A stretch of 64,000 nucleotides of DNA from Saccharopolyspora shandongensis (GTDB lineage Bacteria > Actinomycetota > Actinomycetes > Mycobacteriales > Pseudonocardiaceae): contig NZ_FNOK01000033.1 in NCBI RefSeq assembly GCF_900106995.1, positions 1 through 64,000 on the forward strand, in the 5' to 3' direction. Shown piece by piece: positions 8,563 through 19,026 of the stretch. Within the stretch, counting starts at the first letter, position 1; each line of letters begins with the position of its first letter. The notes under the pieces were generated by a model, which worked only from the letters and a program-made list of their open reading frames with translations, did no database searches and was not told the origin of the DNA. Both the position numbers and the translations under genes were made by a program.

Positions 8563-8714
8563 AGCGTGCCGAGTCGACACTTGAAAAAATCGTCCCCTTT
8601 TCGATTCTCTGCTTCGTCCTGCTCATGCTCGCCTTCCACCACGGATACCAGCAAGGCGAGCTCGACGGCTACGACTACGGCCGACGATCGTGCAGGTTTG
8701 AAAGTTCCCCATGA
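8559..8714 (+). CDS. Small membrane protein, 51 aa, last gene of the string
   Basis: A TTG start at 8559 overlaps the stop of the RbpA-like gene (TTGA). The peptide contains LEKIVPFSILCFVLLMLAF, a single membrane helix, then HHGYQQGELDGYDYGRR, a polar tail. No family is known. The same phase stays open after the stop (8715 to about 8923, ending VSDPAITRYRELISETP) without a start codon, which may be the remains of a sixth gene. Confidence 0.5.
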   Translation: MKRAESTLEKIVPFSILCFVLLMLAFHHGYQQGELDGYDYGRRSCRFESSP

Positions 8715-8937
8715 TCTCGACCCGCTACCGGTATCACCACACCGGAGTGCGGGCCGTGGCCGGGTGCTGCTCCAACGACGTGGCGACACCCGGAATCTCC
8801 AAGAATAGTCGCAGTCGGCACAAGCGACCACACGCACCTTCGAGAACTCGTCGCCGCAACCGACATGCCCGTCAGCGATCCGGCAATCACTCGCTACCGC
8901 GAGCTGATCAGCGAAACGCCGTGAACGCCCGCTGCAA

Positions 8938-9828
8938 TCAGCGGCCGAGGGCAGCGATCAGCGCCTCTGCTTCACCGGTGGCCGCCTCATGCAACGGCGC
9001 CGGAACCGAGGAGTCGTTGATGATCTTCGCCAGGCAGAACAACGCCATAAGCCGGCCCGTGGACGTTTCCAGATCGGCCCGCCGCTCGCTCCACACACGG
9101 TTGGCCAGCACGGGAATGGTCAGCGAGCTTGCCCACAGGTTCGCGGCGTCCAACCCCCTCGGGGCCAGGCCGTGGTCTTCCCAGTCCAAGATCCAGCACT
9201 CGCCAGGACCGGTGAGGTTGGCCCAGTTCAGATCGGCATGTGCAGGAACCCACGGATCGCCGATGGACGTGTCGACCCGGCCCGGAAACGCCCGCTCGAT
9301 CTCGCGAGCCACGAGCCCTTCGGTCATCACCTCAGTATCCGGGGTGGCAGTCCGGGTCGTGTGCTGGCGAGCGAGCGCATCCAAGGAGGTATTCAGCGTG
9401 GCCCACCAGGCATCGGAAAGCGCGATGCCTTCGCGAAGAGGACCGCGCTGGACTGGGGGCTCCGCGATGAGTTGCACCTCGTCGGCACGCCAGAGGGTCA
9501 TCTCGTCGAAATCCTGCCAGCACAGCGAGCGGTACCACGCGGGGTTGGCGATGCCGTCCAGGAGCGCGGCGGCCTCCATGCCATTGGCCGTTTGCCCTTG
9601 TTCGGCGATCTTGGCGATAGAGCGACGCTCGATACGCACCCACGTTCCCCGGTCGGTCCGAGCTCCTGCTGAGCGCCGCTTCCGCACCACCGCATCAGGC
9701 GCACGGTCAAGACACACACCGAACCCGCGCTCCACACGACCAAGAACGTCCTCAATGGACTCCTTGCGCAGATCGCGAGTCGCCGGAGAAACGGCTGCAG
9801 CGATGGTCGTATCGGCCAACGAGATCAT
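8938..9828 (-). CDS. Phosphotransferase family protein (APH-like), second copy type
   Basis: This 296-residue protein contains the catalytic loop VPAHADLNWANLTG (H-A-D-L-x-x-x-N) and the metal-binding ILDWEDHGLAPRGLDAANLW, the hallmarks of the APH/kinase-like superfamily. It is only distantly similar to the protein at 4334-5215. The substrate is unknown. ATG 9828 was preferred over the upstream ATG at 9876 because the protein family start (ISLADTTIAAAVS) fits it. It is transcribed toward the five-gene string, so the two converge around 8720-8940. Confidence 0.8.
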   Translation of the reverse strand: MISLADTTIAAAVSPATRDLRKESIEDVLGRVERGFGVCLDRAPDAVVRKRRSAGARTDRGTWVRIERRSIAKIAEQGQTANGMEAAALLDGIANPAWYRSLCWQDFDEMTLWRADEVQLIAEPPVQRGPLREGIALSDAWWATLNTSLDALARQHTTRTATPDTEVMTEGLVAREIERAFPGRVDTSIGDPWVPAHADLNWANLTGPGECWILDWEDHGLAPRGLDAANLWASSLTIPVLANRVWSERRADLETSTGRLMALFCLAKIINDSSVPAPLHEAATGEAEALIAALGR

Positions 9829-9941
9829 GCTCCTTCGCTCGACATGCCCGCATGCGAAGGTACCAGCAAAAATCACGGCCCGTCATGGTCGGTGACTATC
9901 TGCGCGCAGATCGCACTTCGTGATCTTGATCTGATCGGGCG

Positions 9942-10431
9942 ATGTACGGCGAACTTGGCATCGGGTGCTCCGCAGGCCCTCCTCCTCCAGAGGGGCCGCG
10001 TCATCACAGAACCGCACGGCGCTCGGTCGACGACGCTTACAACGCCCTTCCCGACGAATGGCAAGATCAATGGCCGTCGGAATCGCACTGGCGCCAAGAG
10101 CCCTACAACCAGGGCAAGGAAAGCGCCGACGGCTACTACTTCGTGTTTTGGTCGCTGACTGCTCGTCGCTATGGCCCCCGCAGGTTCCCGACGTCTTTCG
10201 ACAGGTCAACCGGGTGGGTTTATGTCGACGAAACGACGCTGCAGCCGACGTGGACACCCGAACAACAAACGCGCCCCACGTGCGGTCAAGTGGGCGTTCC
10301 ACGGCAGCGTCGGTGACACCGCCGCGGGTCTTGAACTGGTCAAGAAGATCGCCGAAGAACTCCGGATCCCGGATGCCGGATGCCGAGTCGCCGGAGCCTG
10401 TGAGGTTCCAGAAGTCGGCTACCAACGATGA
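9942..10431 (+). pseudogene. Probable broken hypothetical gene beside an insertion sequence
   Basis: A forward frame reads DDAYNALPDEWQDQWPSESH through GWVYVDETTLQPTWTP with a codon pattern typical of real genes. It then degenerates near 10280. Another frame takes over with AVKWAFHGSVGDTAAGLELV to a stop at 10431. The simplest reading is one small gene with a frameshift near 10280. The insertion sequence begins ten bases after its end. No family is recognised. Confidence 0.35.
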
Positions 10432-10440
10432 CCAGCGGTT

Positions 10441-11516
<1,076 letters not shown>

Positions 11517-11603
11517 TCATGGCCTGTCTGTCGGTGGCGCCGAAAGGTGCAGGTCGCAGGACGTGGACCGACTTGTGGAACCCCACAGGCTGCGGGGCTG
11601 CGC

Positions 11604-13406
11604 TCAGGTTTCTGCTGTGAGAGTGGTGACCCCTTCCGCTTTCAGATGGTTTTGCACTGGTTCATAGACGGAATCGGGGAGCGCGAGTGCTAGTAGACGG
11701 CGTGCTCGGGTGACGGCGACATACAGTACGCGCAGGCTTTCGGCGACCTCCGGTGGATGTTCGCCGCTCCTCCAGGCATCGACCATGCCGGTGGTGCGGT
11801 CATCCTCGGGGACGATTACGAGCACGGCGTCAGCTTGTTCGCCTTTGACTTGGTGTATTACGGAGGCCCTGATCTCCCCGGCACCGCCGCCAGCGGACAC
11901 CGCGGCCACCTTCCGCGGGGCCTTGCTTTTCGCCGTACCGGCTCTCAGGCTGCCGCTTTGACTCGCGCGCGTCTGGCCTGGGTTTGGAGGGTGTTGTTTG
12001 AGGACCGAGTTCGCTGCCTTGCACCACTCGGTGAAGGTGCCCTGATCGACGCCGGGCAGCCTGGAGCCAGCTCGGGCGGCCTGGCGGCGGAACGCGATTC
12101 GGTCGAGGCCGTACCTGTCACACAGCACATCGATCGTGGCGCCGTCGGTATCGCTGTACCAGAATGTGATCAGGGCTCTTTCGAGGATGTCGTAGGCGAC
12201 GTCACGGGTCCGCTGTGGGGGTGAATCGGACAGCACGGCAGCCGCCCATGCGACGCGCGCCGCTGCCGGGCTTGCTGGGGGCTGACTGGAGCTGGCGCTT
12301 CCTTTGGGTAGGCGCCGACCGGCATGAGCGAGAACAAGTTGTTGTTCGGCGGGGATATCCAGGTCCCGGGCCTGGGCGATGAAGGTGGTGACGGCGGCGT
12401 CGACCTCGGAGGGTGCGTTGGCTCGGATGAGTAGGACGCCCATGGCGTCGTCGTGGTGGTCGCCGATGGGGTCGTCGGCGGGCCGTGCGAACCGCCTTGG
12501 CCGCAAGGTTGCGGCGGTCTGACAGATAGCAGGGGTGCTGCGCCAGTTGCCGGTCAGTTCGATCGGTTCGGTGAGTGTGGCGCCGAAGGCTCGAACGCTG
12601 TCCGGCTCAGCTCCGCGAAACTCGTAGATAGCCTGATCCGGATCCCCGATGAACACCAGCGGGATGTAGCCGTCGCGGAGGTCTTCGAGGATGGCTAGGT
12701 CGAGGTTAGAGCAGTCCTGTGCTTCATCGATGATGATTTCTTCGAACCGGGTGCGCAGCAGGGAAACTACATCCGCGTGCCGAGTCCGCAGGTAGTGCCG
12801 TGCCAGGACGCGGATCTCGTGCCCGGTGACGTAGCCGCGGTGCCGCGCGTAGTCGGTCCGTATGCGAACAGCCTCGACCTCAGCCTGTTGGACCAGCCCT
12901 TCCTCCTTGAGCTGGCGTAGAACTGGGTAAACCCGGTTGGACTGTTGCACCTGCGCAGTGCACTGGCCGGTGTCGAGGTCGTGGCGGAACTGGAAGTCAC
13001 TGAGCCGGATCTTGTGATCGTGGCTTTTTCCCCTGACGGTGACGACGGCGTTGATGCGGTCCCACGAGTCGATGCGGTGTCGTCGTCGGTCGGGCTCGAT
13101 GAACGGTCGGACTAGGTATCTCCACAGGAAGGTGTCTATGGTGCCGACGAAGTGAGGGAACCGCAGCAAGTCACCTCGGGTGCTTTTCGTGCAACGTTGT
13201 TGAATTTCGGCGCAGGCGACGTTTGTGAACGACACCAGTGCGCGTCCTCGGCGTGCGCCGGTGGTGGGACGGGTGAGGTGGCGTTCTACGATGACGCGGG
13301 TTTTGCCGGCGCCGGGGCACGCCTGCACGTACATCGGCGCCGCAGTGTCCACGACGCGCTGTTGTTGTTTGATCGCGAGGGTACGGCGTTGCTCGATGCT
13401 CGTCAT
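11604..13406 (-). CDS. gajB: Gabija GajB, UvrD/Rep-type helicase
   Basis: This 600-residue superfamily 1 helicase has Walker A ACPGAGKT at residues 29-36, Walker B DEAQD at 227-231, motif III/IV with FIGDPDQAIYEFRGA, LTGNWRSTPAI, motif V VIHQVKGEQADAV and motif VI VTRARRLL. In Gabija, GajB works with the OLD-family nuclease GajA; nucleotide depletion during phage infection relieves GajA inhibition and leads to DNA damage. The ATG at 13406 overlaps the gajA stop at 13403, so both are one leftward operon with gajA first, the standard Gabija order. It is somewhat longer than the best-known GajB. A Ser/Ala/Lys-rich insertion lies about 120 residues before the end. Confidence 0.88.
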   Translation of the reverse strand: MTSIEQRRTLAIKQQQRVVDTAAPMYVQACPGAGKTRVIVERHLTRPTTGARRGRALVSFTNVACAEIQQRCTKSTRGDLLRFPHFVGTIDTFLWRYLVRPFIEPDRRRHRIDSWDRINAVVTVRGKSHDHKIRLSDFQFRHDLDTGQCTAQVQQSNRVYPVLRQLKEEGLVQQAEVEAVRIRTDYARHRGYVTGHEIRVLARHYLRTRHADVVSLLRTRFEEIIIDEAQDCSNLDLAILEDLRDGYIPLVFIGDPDQAIYEFRGAEPDSVRAFGATLTEPIELTGNWRSTPAICQTAATLRPRRFARPADDPIGDHHDDAMGVLLIRANAPSEVDAAVTTFIAQARDLDIPAEQQLVLAHAGRRLPKGSASSSQPPASPAAARVAWAAAVLSDSPPQRTRDVAYDILERALITFWYSDTDGATIDVLCDRYGLDRIAFRRQAARAGSRLPGVDQGTFTEWCKAANSVLKQHPPNPGQTRASQSGSLRAGTAKSKAPRKVAAVSAGGGAGEIRASVIHQVKGEQADAVLVIVPEDDRTTGMVDAWRSGEHPPEVAESLRVLYVAVTRARRLLALALPDSVYEPVQNHLKAEGVTTLTAET

Positions 13407-15307
13407 GGGGTGTCATCCACTTCGGCAATCCACCGGATCGCGTCCTGAATGTACTGCGGTACAACGAAGTCGCCTGTCGCGGCGCTCAGTTCAGCCACGG
13501 CCTGCGCAAAATCACCCTTCTTGAGGTCGTGCTTTTTGAAGCTCGTCATGAACCGCTCGACCCGAGTAGCCGGATCCTCGGCCTCGACAATGCCCGCCCA
13601 CTCTGCGGGACCCGCTTGGGGACGCTGCTTTGTGTAGGCCTTGCCGATCACCTCGTGGTTGTTCGGGCCCGCCTGCATCAGTTCCGGTTCCAACGTAGGG
13701 CACCCGAGGAACACTTTGAATCGGTCGGCAGCCCCCAACGTAGTGGCGAGCTGCTGGAGCCGTTGTTTCCGGTCTCCAGAAACTGCGGGGTCCTCGTCGG
13801 TGATCACCGCGACCCGTTCGGCAACGCGTCCACCGTGGTGCGCGGTTAGCAAGACCCGGACGTAGGGCTCGAAGTCCACACCGTCGATCGGCACCAGGGT
13901 ACTGCCGACGAATCGTGCCCAGGCAGCGCGGGCGCGGGCCTGATCTGGTGCTTCCTGCTGGTCGTCGTGCAGGTCGAACAGCGGCGCTGGATCGGGTCGG
14001 GGCAGGACGCGACGCGCGAACGCGGGAATGAGGAGCGCTTCGGCGATGCCTTCAACCAACACGACGCGGGGGCCGAACAGCATTGCGCTGCGGGTCGCGT
14101 CCAGGTAGCGCTTGAGCTTGTCATCCGCACGGCGAAGGTCAATCTCGGCCAGCGGGACTGCTTTCGTTTCGTAGGCGCTGCCGCGATCCGTGGCTGCCTG
14201 GTCCGGCTCTGGGTGGGCAGTCAGGGTGCGCTCGTCTGGTGGCTGCGCGGGTGGTAGCGGGTTCCGTTTGAGGATAACAAGGTCAGCGATGTTGGTGGAC
14301 GCGGCGATGAGCGGCGAGTGGGTGGTGACCACAACCTGGATCCGTCCGGCGTAGTCGCCGGGTGTGGGTTGCCACGCTGCGCCTTCGGCCGCGTCCCGCA
14401 AGTACTCCACCAGCAATGTCTGCAGCTGGGGATGCAGGTGCGCCTCGGGCTCTTCTACCAGGAAGATTGTCAGGTCGTGGTCGCGTGCCGCGCGGAGCTC
14501 GGCGAGCACCGTCGCGATGAACAACAGGTTGGCGTAGCCGAGTCCGGACTCAGCGATGTCGCGGGGATCGAGGCCGCGGTCATTCATCCGTAAACGCAGC
14601 GACCGTGCGATGGACAGCAGGTCCGGGTCGGCCACGGCGACATCGGCGTCCTGCGGACTGGCGCCGGCGGTCACGTCAGCCAGCGGGGCGCGGACGGCGT
14701 TGTTGACCTGATCGAGGATTTTGTGCTGACGGATCTCGTCGAATTTCCTCTTCACGTCCTCGACAAAGTCGTCTTCGGCTAGCCCCTCCTCGGCGAGCAG
14801 GTACCGCAGGATGATGCGCAGGCGCTGGCCGGACCCCGAGCTAAGTTCCCGCTGCGCATCACGCAGCGGCGGGAGGTAGACGTGTCGTAGGCGTTCCCGA
14901 GCTTCAGGTTCGGGGTCGCGGTCAGTGCTGGTATCTTGCCCGGCGACCCAGGTGATCCGCCCACGCGTGTGTACACCGGTAGGCGCCGTGAACGTGAGCT
15001 GGTAGCGCACCGTCGACATATCCGCGAGCACGCCCTGACTGTAGGTGCCGAGTTGCTCGGGGTCGGTGATCTCGTATTCTGCTGCCAGAGTAGCGGCCGT
15101 GACATCGGGCGCGCGGGAGATATCATTGGCGTCCCAGTAGCGATCGCGCCTGCCGTCGAGAGGATCGGTGAGCAGCCGGATAGCGTCTAGCAGGTTGGAC
15201 TTGCCGCCGTTGTTCTCCCCAATGACCACGGTAAGATGCTCACGTAGCGGAACTGTCACGGAAATTAGTGATCGGAAGCCCGCAGCGTCGACTGACTTGA
15301 GCCGCAC
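13403..15307 (-). CDS. gajA: Gabija GajA, OLD-family ATPase/TOPRIM nuclease
   Basis: The 634-residue protein has an N-terminal ABC-type ATPase with Walker A GENNGGKS at residues 30-37, the signature region ESGLGYANLLFIATVL and Walker B IFLVEEPEAHLHPQLQ. A C-terminal TOPRIM nuclease follows, with its Glu in VVLVEGIAEALLIPAF and the acidic pair in VAVITDEDPAVSGD. This is the OLD/GajA architecture, and the adjacent UvrD helicase makes it Gabija. GTG 15307 was chosen over an upstream frame to 15400 because AGAGGGG precedes it at six bases and the protein begins there with the family-typical LKSVDAAGFRSL. The DNA cut by this homologue is unknown. Confidence 0.9.
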   Translation of the reverse strand: MRLKSVDAAGFRSLISVTVPLREHLTVVIGENNGGKSNLLDAIRLLTDPLDGRRDRYWDANDISRAPDVTAATLAAEYEITDPEQLGTYSQGVLADMSTVRYQLTFTAPTGVHTRGRITWVAGQDTSTDRDPEPEARERLRHVYLPPLRDAQRELSSGSGQRLRIILRYLLAEEGLAEDDFVEDVKRKFDEIRQHKILDQVNNAVRAPLADVTAGASPQDADVAVADPDLLSIARSLRLRMNDRGLDPRDIAESGLGYANLLFIATVLAELRAARDHDLTIFLVEEPEAHLHPQLQTLLVEYLRDAAEGAAWQPTPGDYAGRIQVVVTTHSPLIAASTNIADLVILKRNPLPPAQPPDERTLTAHPEPDQAATDRGSAYETKAVPLAEIDLRRADDKLKRYLDATRSAMLFGPRVVLVEGIAEALLIPAFARRVLPRPDPAPLFDLHDDQQEAPDQARARAAWARFVGSTLVPIDGVDFEPYVRVLLTAHHGGRVAERVAVITDEDPAVSGDRKQRLQQLATTLGAADRFKVFLGCPTLEPELMQAGPNNHEVIGKAYTKQRPQAGPAEWAGIVEAEDPATRVERFMTSFKKHDLKKGDFAQAVAELSAATGDFVVPQYIQDAIRWIAEVDDTP

Positions 15308-15411
15308 GATATCCCCTCTGCTCGCGGACCAGGGCACCCCACCTGCGCGCGCTCGCACGGAGGACGTGCAGTGATCGTCTACGTTGTGCGTCGCGATCAC
15401 GATGCCGTGCG

Positions 15412-15939
15412 TTACCGGGTGTGGTCAAGCTCGTGATTTCCGCGCTTGTATCGGCCATCGGTTTGTTCACGATCGTGATCGGCCGGGACCTCGGGGCGGG
15501 GATGTCGCGTTCCCTCAGCTAGACCACGTTGGCTCCATGCGTCGCGGATCCTCTGGAGTCGGCGTCGCGGTGGTGGGCAACTCCGAGTGGGTGCTGCACC
15601 GCGGATGCGCCGTCTGCGCGTGCAGTGGCCTGCGATAGTGGGATCCTGCGGTTCGTAGGTGATTCCGTGCCCTTGGGCGTCGTTGCGAAGGCGTTCCCGG
15701 TGTCGGCGGAGATCTTTCCACCACGACAGCTTGTTGCCTGACTCGTGGGGAAACACCGTGTGGAGCACGGTACAGAGCACGCCGCCCAACGTGCAGAGCG
15801 TGATCGCCCACCAAGGTGCGTTCGCCCATGCTGCTGCAGCGCTGCTGATGCTTGTGCCGCCCAGGATGACCGGGATTGCCGGCATCCGTGTTGGTGTGGC
15901 TGGTGAGCGGTCGTTTGGGGGTTCGTTGACGTGGCTCAT
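15412..15939 (-). CDS. Hypothetical membrane protein upstream of Gabija
   Basis: The N-terminal hundred residues look genuine. A polar start MSHVNEPPNDRSPATPTRMP is followed by two hydrophobic stretches (AIPVILGGTSISSAAAAWAN and APWWAITLCTLGGVLCTVLH), then FPHESGNKLSWWKDLRRHRE. The HES-(x)n-WW-(x)n-RHR part is seen in small actinomycete phage/plasmid membrane proteins. The last 70 residues are Arg-rich and look like read-through of non-coding sequence, so the natural stop may be earlier. It is oriented like gajAB, but 100 bases separate them and a direct role in defence is only a guess. Confidence 0.5.
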   Translation of the reverse strand: MSHVNEPPNDRSPATPTRMPAIPVILGGTSISSAAAAWANAPWWAITLCTLGGVLCTVLHTVFPHESGNKLSWWKDLRRHRERLRNDAQGHGITYEPQDPTIAGHCTRRRRIRGAAPTRSCPPPRRRLQRIRDAWSQRGLAEGTRHPRPEVPADHDREQTDGRYKRGNHELDHTR

Positions 15940-16051
15940 CCCGCGAGCTCCGCAGGGTCTGGAATGAGGTTGTTTGGCTGGGGAGGTCGATCTCGCCGCG
16001 TCGCGCCATGGTGCGAACGCGGCGGCTCATGTGCCTCTACGGTGCCAAAAC

Positions 16052-16256
16052 TCAGAACATGGGTCTGACCTGGGGTTTTTGATTGGTTTCAAGCGGCTCG
16101 GCAGATTCGTTGATCAAGCCGACGAGGACCTTGCGGCGGAGGATGGGAGCGTCATCCGTAATCACCGCTGTGGGATCGTGCTCCGGCGGGTGTTGGTCGA
16201 GGCTCTGATGTGGACGGTGGGTGTTGAAGTGGTCCGCGTACTCACACAGCACCCTC
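16052..16256 (-). mobile_element. Transposase C-terminal remnant
   Basis: The reverse frame reads VLCEYADHFNTHRPHQSLDQ and ends RRKVLVGLINESAEPLE before a stop at 16052. This is the conserved C-terminal tail of rve-type transposases (Y-x-x-H-F-N-x-x-R-P-H-Q, then the GLINEY motif). The rest of the gene is missing, so it is an IS scar. It differs in sequence from the C-terminus at 16291-16975 and so comes from another element. Confidence 0.75.
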
Positions 16257-16284
16257 ATAGCGTTGCCCTTGCCGAAAACCGCAT

Positions 16285-17356
16285 CCGTGCAGGATAACGC
16301 CGACGTCACGGCGAATTGCTCGTCCGGGGAGTGAAAGTGGCCGCCTCCACGGTCTGGGAGATCTTGCAGACGGCCGGGATTGACCCCGCACCCGAACGCA
16401 ACTCCAGCACATGGGCCGACTTCCTGCGCTCCCAGGCCGATGCCTTGCTGGCGTGGGACTTCTTCGAGACGATCACCCTGTCTGGGGCGCGAATGTACGT
16501 GCTGGCGGTGATCGAGCACGCCAGTCGCCGGATCCGGATCCTGGGTGCCACCGCGCACCCGACAGCATCGTGGGTCACCCAAGCCGCAAAGAATCTCGTC
16601 ATGGACCTCGAAGACACCGGGTGTCGGGCGCGGTACCTCATCCGGGATCGGGACGGGAAGTTCCCCGCCCTGTTCGATACCGTCCTGTCGGATACCGGGA
16701 TCGAGGTCGTACTCAGCGGCGTCCAGATGCCGAGAATGAACTCAATCATGGAAAGGTGGGTACAGACCTGCCGACGCGAATTGCTGGACCGCACCTTGAT
16801 CTGGAACCAGCGCCACCTGCTCCACGCCTTGCGCGAGTTCGAACAGTTCTACAATTCCCACCGGCCTCACCAGGGCATCGCGAACGCCCGCCCGCTACGC
16901 CCCTTGCCCATACCGGTCACGGATCCAGAGCAGCTCGAGCCCCTCAACATACGTCGACACGATCGACTGGGTGGCCTCCCACCGCGCAGCATGACCTGCA
17001 CGGCAACTGTTCTCCTGTGCCATGCGTAGCACCAGAGCCCTGATGGAGCGGACGGTGCGTGGCCGGCCAGAGCGCTTCGATTTGGAAGAAGTCGCATGGC
17101 GGTGTGCGACCAAGTCGCGGTGCCAGCGCAGCACCGTGTCCGGACGCACGAGCAACCGCAACCTGGGCAGTAGATTCCGTGGTAGCCGGTGCAGTAGCGC
17201 CGCGAGGAACGCTCGATCGCTTGGATCGAAACGCGCCCTTTTCTTGCCGAGTTGGCGCTCCAGCACCGTGATCTGACGGCGCAGGGCGAGGATCTCGATG
17301 GCCTTGTCCCGGTCACTCATGGGCAGCAGGCGCAGCATGGCGAACGCGTTGGTCAC
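16285..17356. mobile_element. rve-type transposase split by an internal inversion
   Basis: The N-terminal third lies on the reverse strand (17356 to about 17010: MTNAFAMLRLLPMSDRDKAI to RALVLRMAQEN). The C-terminal two thirds lie on the forward strand (about 16297 to 16975: RRHGELLVRGVKVAAST, first Asp in LLAWDFFETI, second in YLIRDRDGKFP, Glu in NSIMERWVQTCRREL, then HRPHQG...LGG). The flipped block is bounded by the 9-base inverted repeat CCGTGCAGG (16285-16293) and CCTGCACGG (16995-17003). Flipping it back joins QENSCRAG to RRRHGELL in frame, apart from one TAA where a Tyr codon is expected. The element is therefore a rearranged, dead IS copy. Confidence 0.8.
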
Positions 17357-17679
17357 ACCGAGTTAGGCCAGTCGCAGCAGCACAGTCGATCAGCATGCCT
17401 TGGCGCTCGGCAGAGCGAGAGCATCCGCTTGGTTGACCCTCCCGTGCGCCGTGCCGACTGCGTCTCACCAAGGCGGATGAGATTATCGGCAAGGGCAGGC
17501 CTCCTTGGCAGACGCGCCCGACGGGCCACCTCGTACTGGCGGGCCACTGATCTAGTGGGCTAGACCAGGAGCAGTGCGGTTTGTTGGCATGCTCCTGGGC
17601 GTGTGCCAGCCAGAACACGGCCACCTGGGGGCGAAGCTACGTCGAAGTTCTTATAGTGTGACTTCGAGGAGTGATCAAA
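17357..17679. other. Gap between IS remnant and restriction system
   Basis: No gene was seen in these 323 bases. The sequence immediately after 17356 is still IS-like flank. It contains no convincing terminator for the hsdS gene, which ends at 17680. Confidence 0.4.
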
Positions 17680-19026
17680 CTACAAGCCTTCGACAATCAT
17701 CTTTTCAACTTGTAGTGTCACTTCTTTTTCAAGGCGTTCCGAATCTTGATTCAGTTCGTGGGCTTCCTTTCGGGTTTCGCTCCAGAACTGACCTACTTCG
17801 CGCTGTGTATCGATTGGTGGTACCGGAATCCGAAGTTCACGCACATCGGAACTGCTGATCGTCGCGAGGTTAGTGGTCTTCTTTGCTCGTCTCCGAAAAT
17901 GTCCCCGGCTAGGCTTTGTCTGCATGTAGGCAAGAAGGTACTCGGGCAATAGTAGGTTCGTGTTTGCGCGGACCTTTAGGACGTGGTTCTGGTGTACACA
18001 ATCCTTAATTTCTCCTTGCCAAAGTGCGGGCCTTCCTACAAGCTCGGCACTGTTACCTTCACACAACAAGACGTCTCCCGGCTCAAGGCGAAGCGCGTCC
18101 ATCTGGTCATCCGCAACCTCTATGCATTTTACTTCGCGAAGATCGAGGTATCCGTCTTGCACGTTAGCAACGCGCAAATATGGACGCGGATGTGCATCTG
18201 GTCGATTTCGGGGGCTTTTCTGAATACCGTAGTTAACCTTGGCGATTTCTGGATCGCCAAGCGGCCTGACTTCGTATCGGCTCGTAAGTTCGTCACTAAT
18301 TCCGCGGGCCGCCGCGGTTGCGTTGAACACGGACCATCGTTCAAGTGCGTGTGATGGCGCGGCGAAGGTTCCTTCGATTGGACTCACATCGGGCGACGAT
18401 AGACCAAGAATTTCAGTGATAGCGGCGATTCCAGATTGGAGCCGTGCCTCGGCCTCCTCTCGAAGCTCCTGAGCCTTAGTAAACGCCGCTTGGTATCGAT
18501 CGACGATGTACTTTTGTTCGGATTTCGAGGGAAGGGGTATAAGAAATCTTTCGAAGTTTTCCGCTGAGACCCGCTTTCGTCCGGAGTGACCAACTACAAG
18601 GGCCTGTATCTGACTGCGAAATGTGTCCGTTCTGCAGAGAATTTGAACATATTCGGGGAGGATCTTTCCGGTAGCCTTTACGTCATAGATCGGATATTCA
18701 TTGGTAAATGCGAGGGGTCCATAGTAGTCGGGCATTACTCCGATCGCGCCGTTACGCACATCGATGCGAGAGAAAACTACGTCGTTGGGCCTTGCGACGT
18801 ATGTAGCCCCTTGAATAACTTTTGATTCTGGGCGTTGAGTTATCTTGCCGTTGAAATGAACAGATCCGTATCGAAGGCCGCCCGAATTCGGTTCGATACG
18901 GCGAACTGCAACTTCACCAAAGGGAGCAAGCTGTTCAGGTGTCCGTCGCCACGTTCGAGTGAGAACGTTCTTGACATCCCAACGTTGCAGTGACGCAAAC
19001 GGCACGACTTTAACTGTGCTACTCAT
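17680..19026 (-). CDS. Restriction-modification specificity subunit (HsdS-like)
   Basis: The 448-residue protein has two target-recognition halves separated by helices, as in type I and type IIB specificity subunits. The first half has YGSVHFNGKITQRPESKVIQ, VFSRIDVRNGAIGVMPDYYG and RKRVSAENFERFLIPLPSKS, then a central coiled coil SEQKYIVDRYQAAFTKAQEL. The second half has YLRVANVQDGYLDLREVKCI, LLCEGNSAELVGRPALWQGE and IPVPPIDTQREVGQFW, and a final coiled coil. It would recognise a bipartite DNA site. Its ATG overlaps the stop of the methylase gene (ATGA). Base composition is visibly less GC-rich than the surroundings, a sign of transfer. Confidence 0.9.
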   Translation of the reverse strand: MSSTVKVVPFASLQRWDVKNVLTRTWRRTPEQLAPFGEVAVRRIEPNSGGLRYGSVHFNGKITQRPESKVIQGATYVARPNDVVFSRIDVRNGAIGVMPDYYGPLAFTNEYPIYDVKATGKILPEYVQILCRTDTFRSQIQALVVGHSGRKRVSAENFERFLIPLPSKSEQKYIVDRYQAAFTKAQELREEAEARLQSGIAAITEILGLSSPDVSPIEGTFAAPSHALERWSVFNATAAARGISDELTSRYEVRPLGDPEIAKVNYGIQKSPRNRPDAHPRPYLRVANVQDGYLDLREVKCIEVADDQMDALRLEPGDVLLCEGNSAELVGRPALWQGEIKDCVHQNHVLKVRANTNLLLPEYLLAYMQTKPSRGHFRRRAKKTTNLATISSSDVRELRIPVPPIDTQREVGQFWSETRKEAHELNQDSERLEKEVTLQVEKMIVEGL

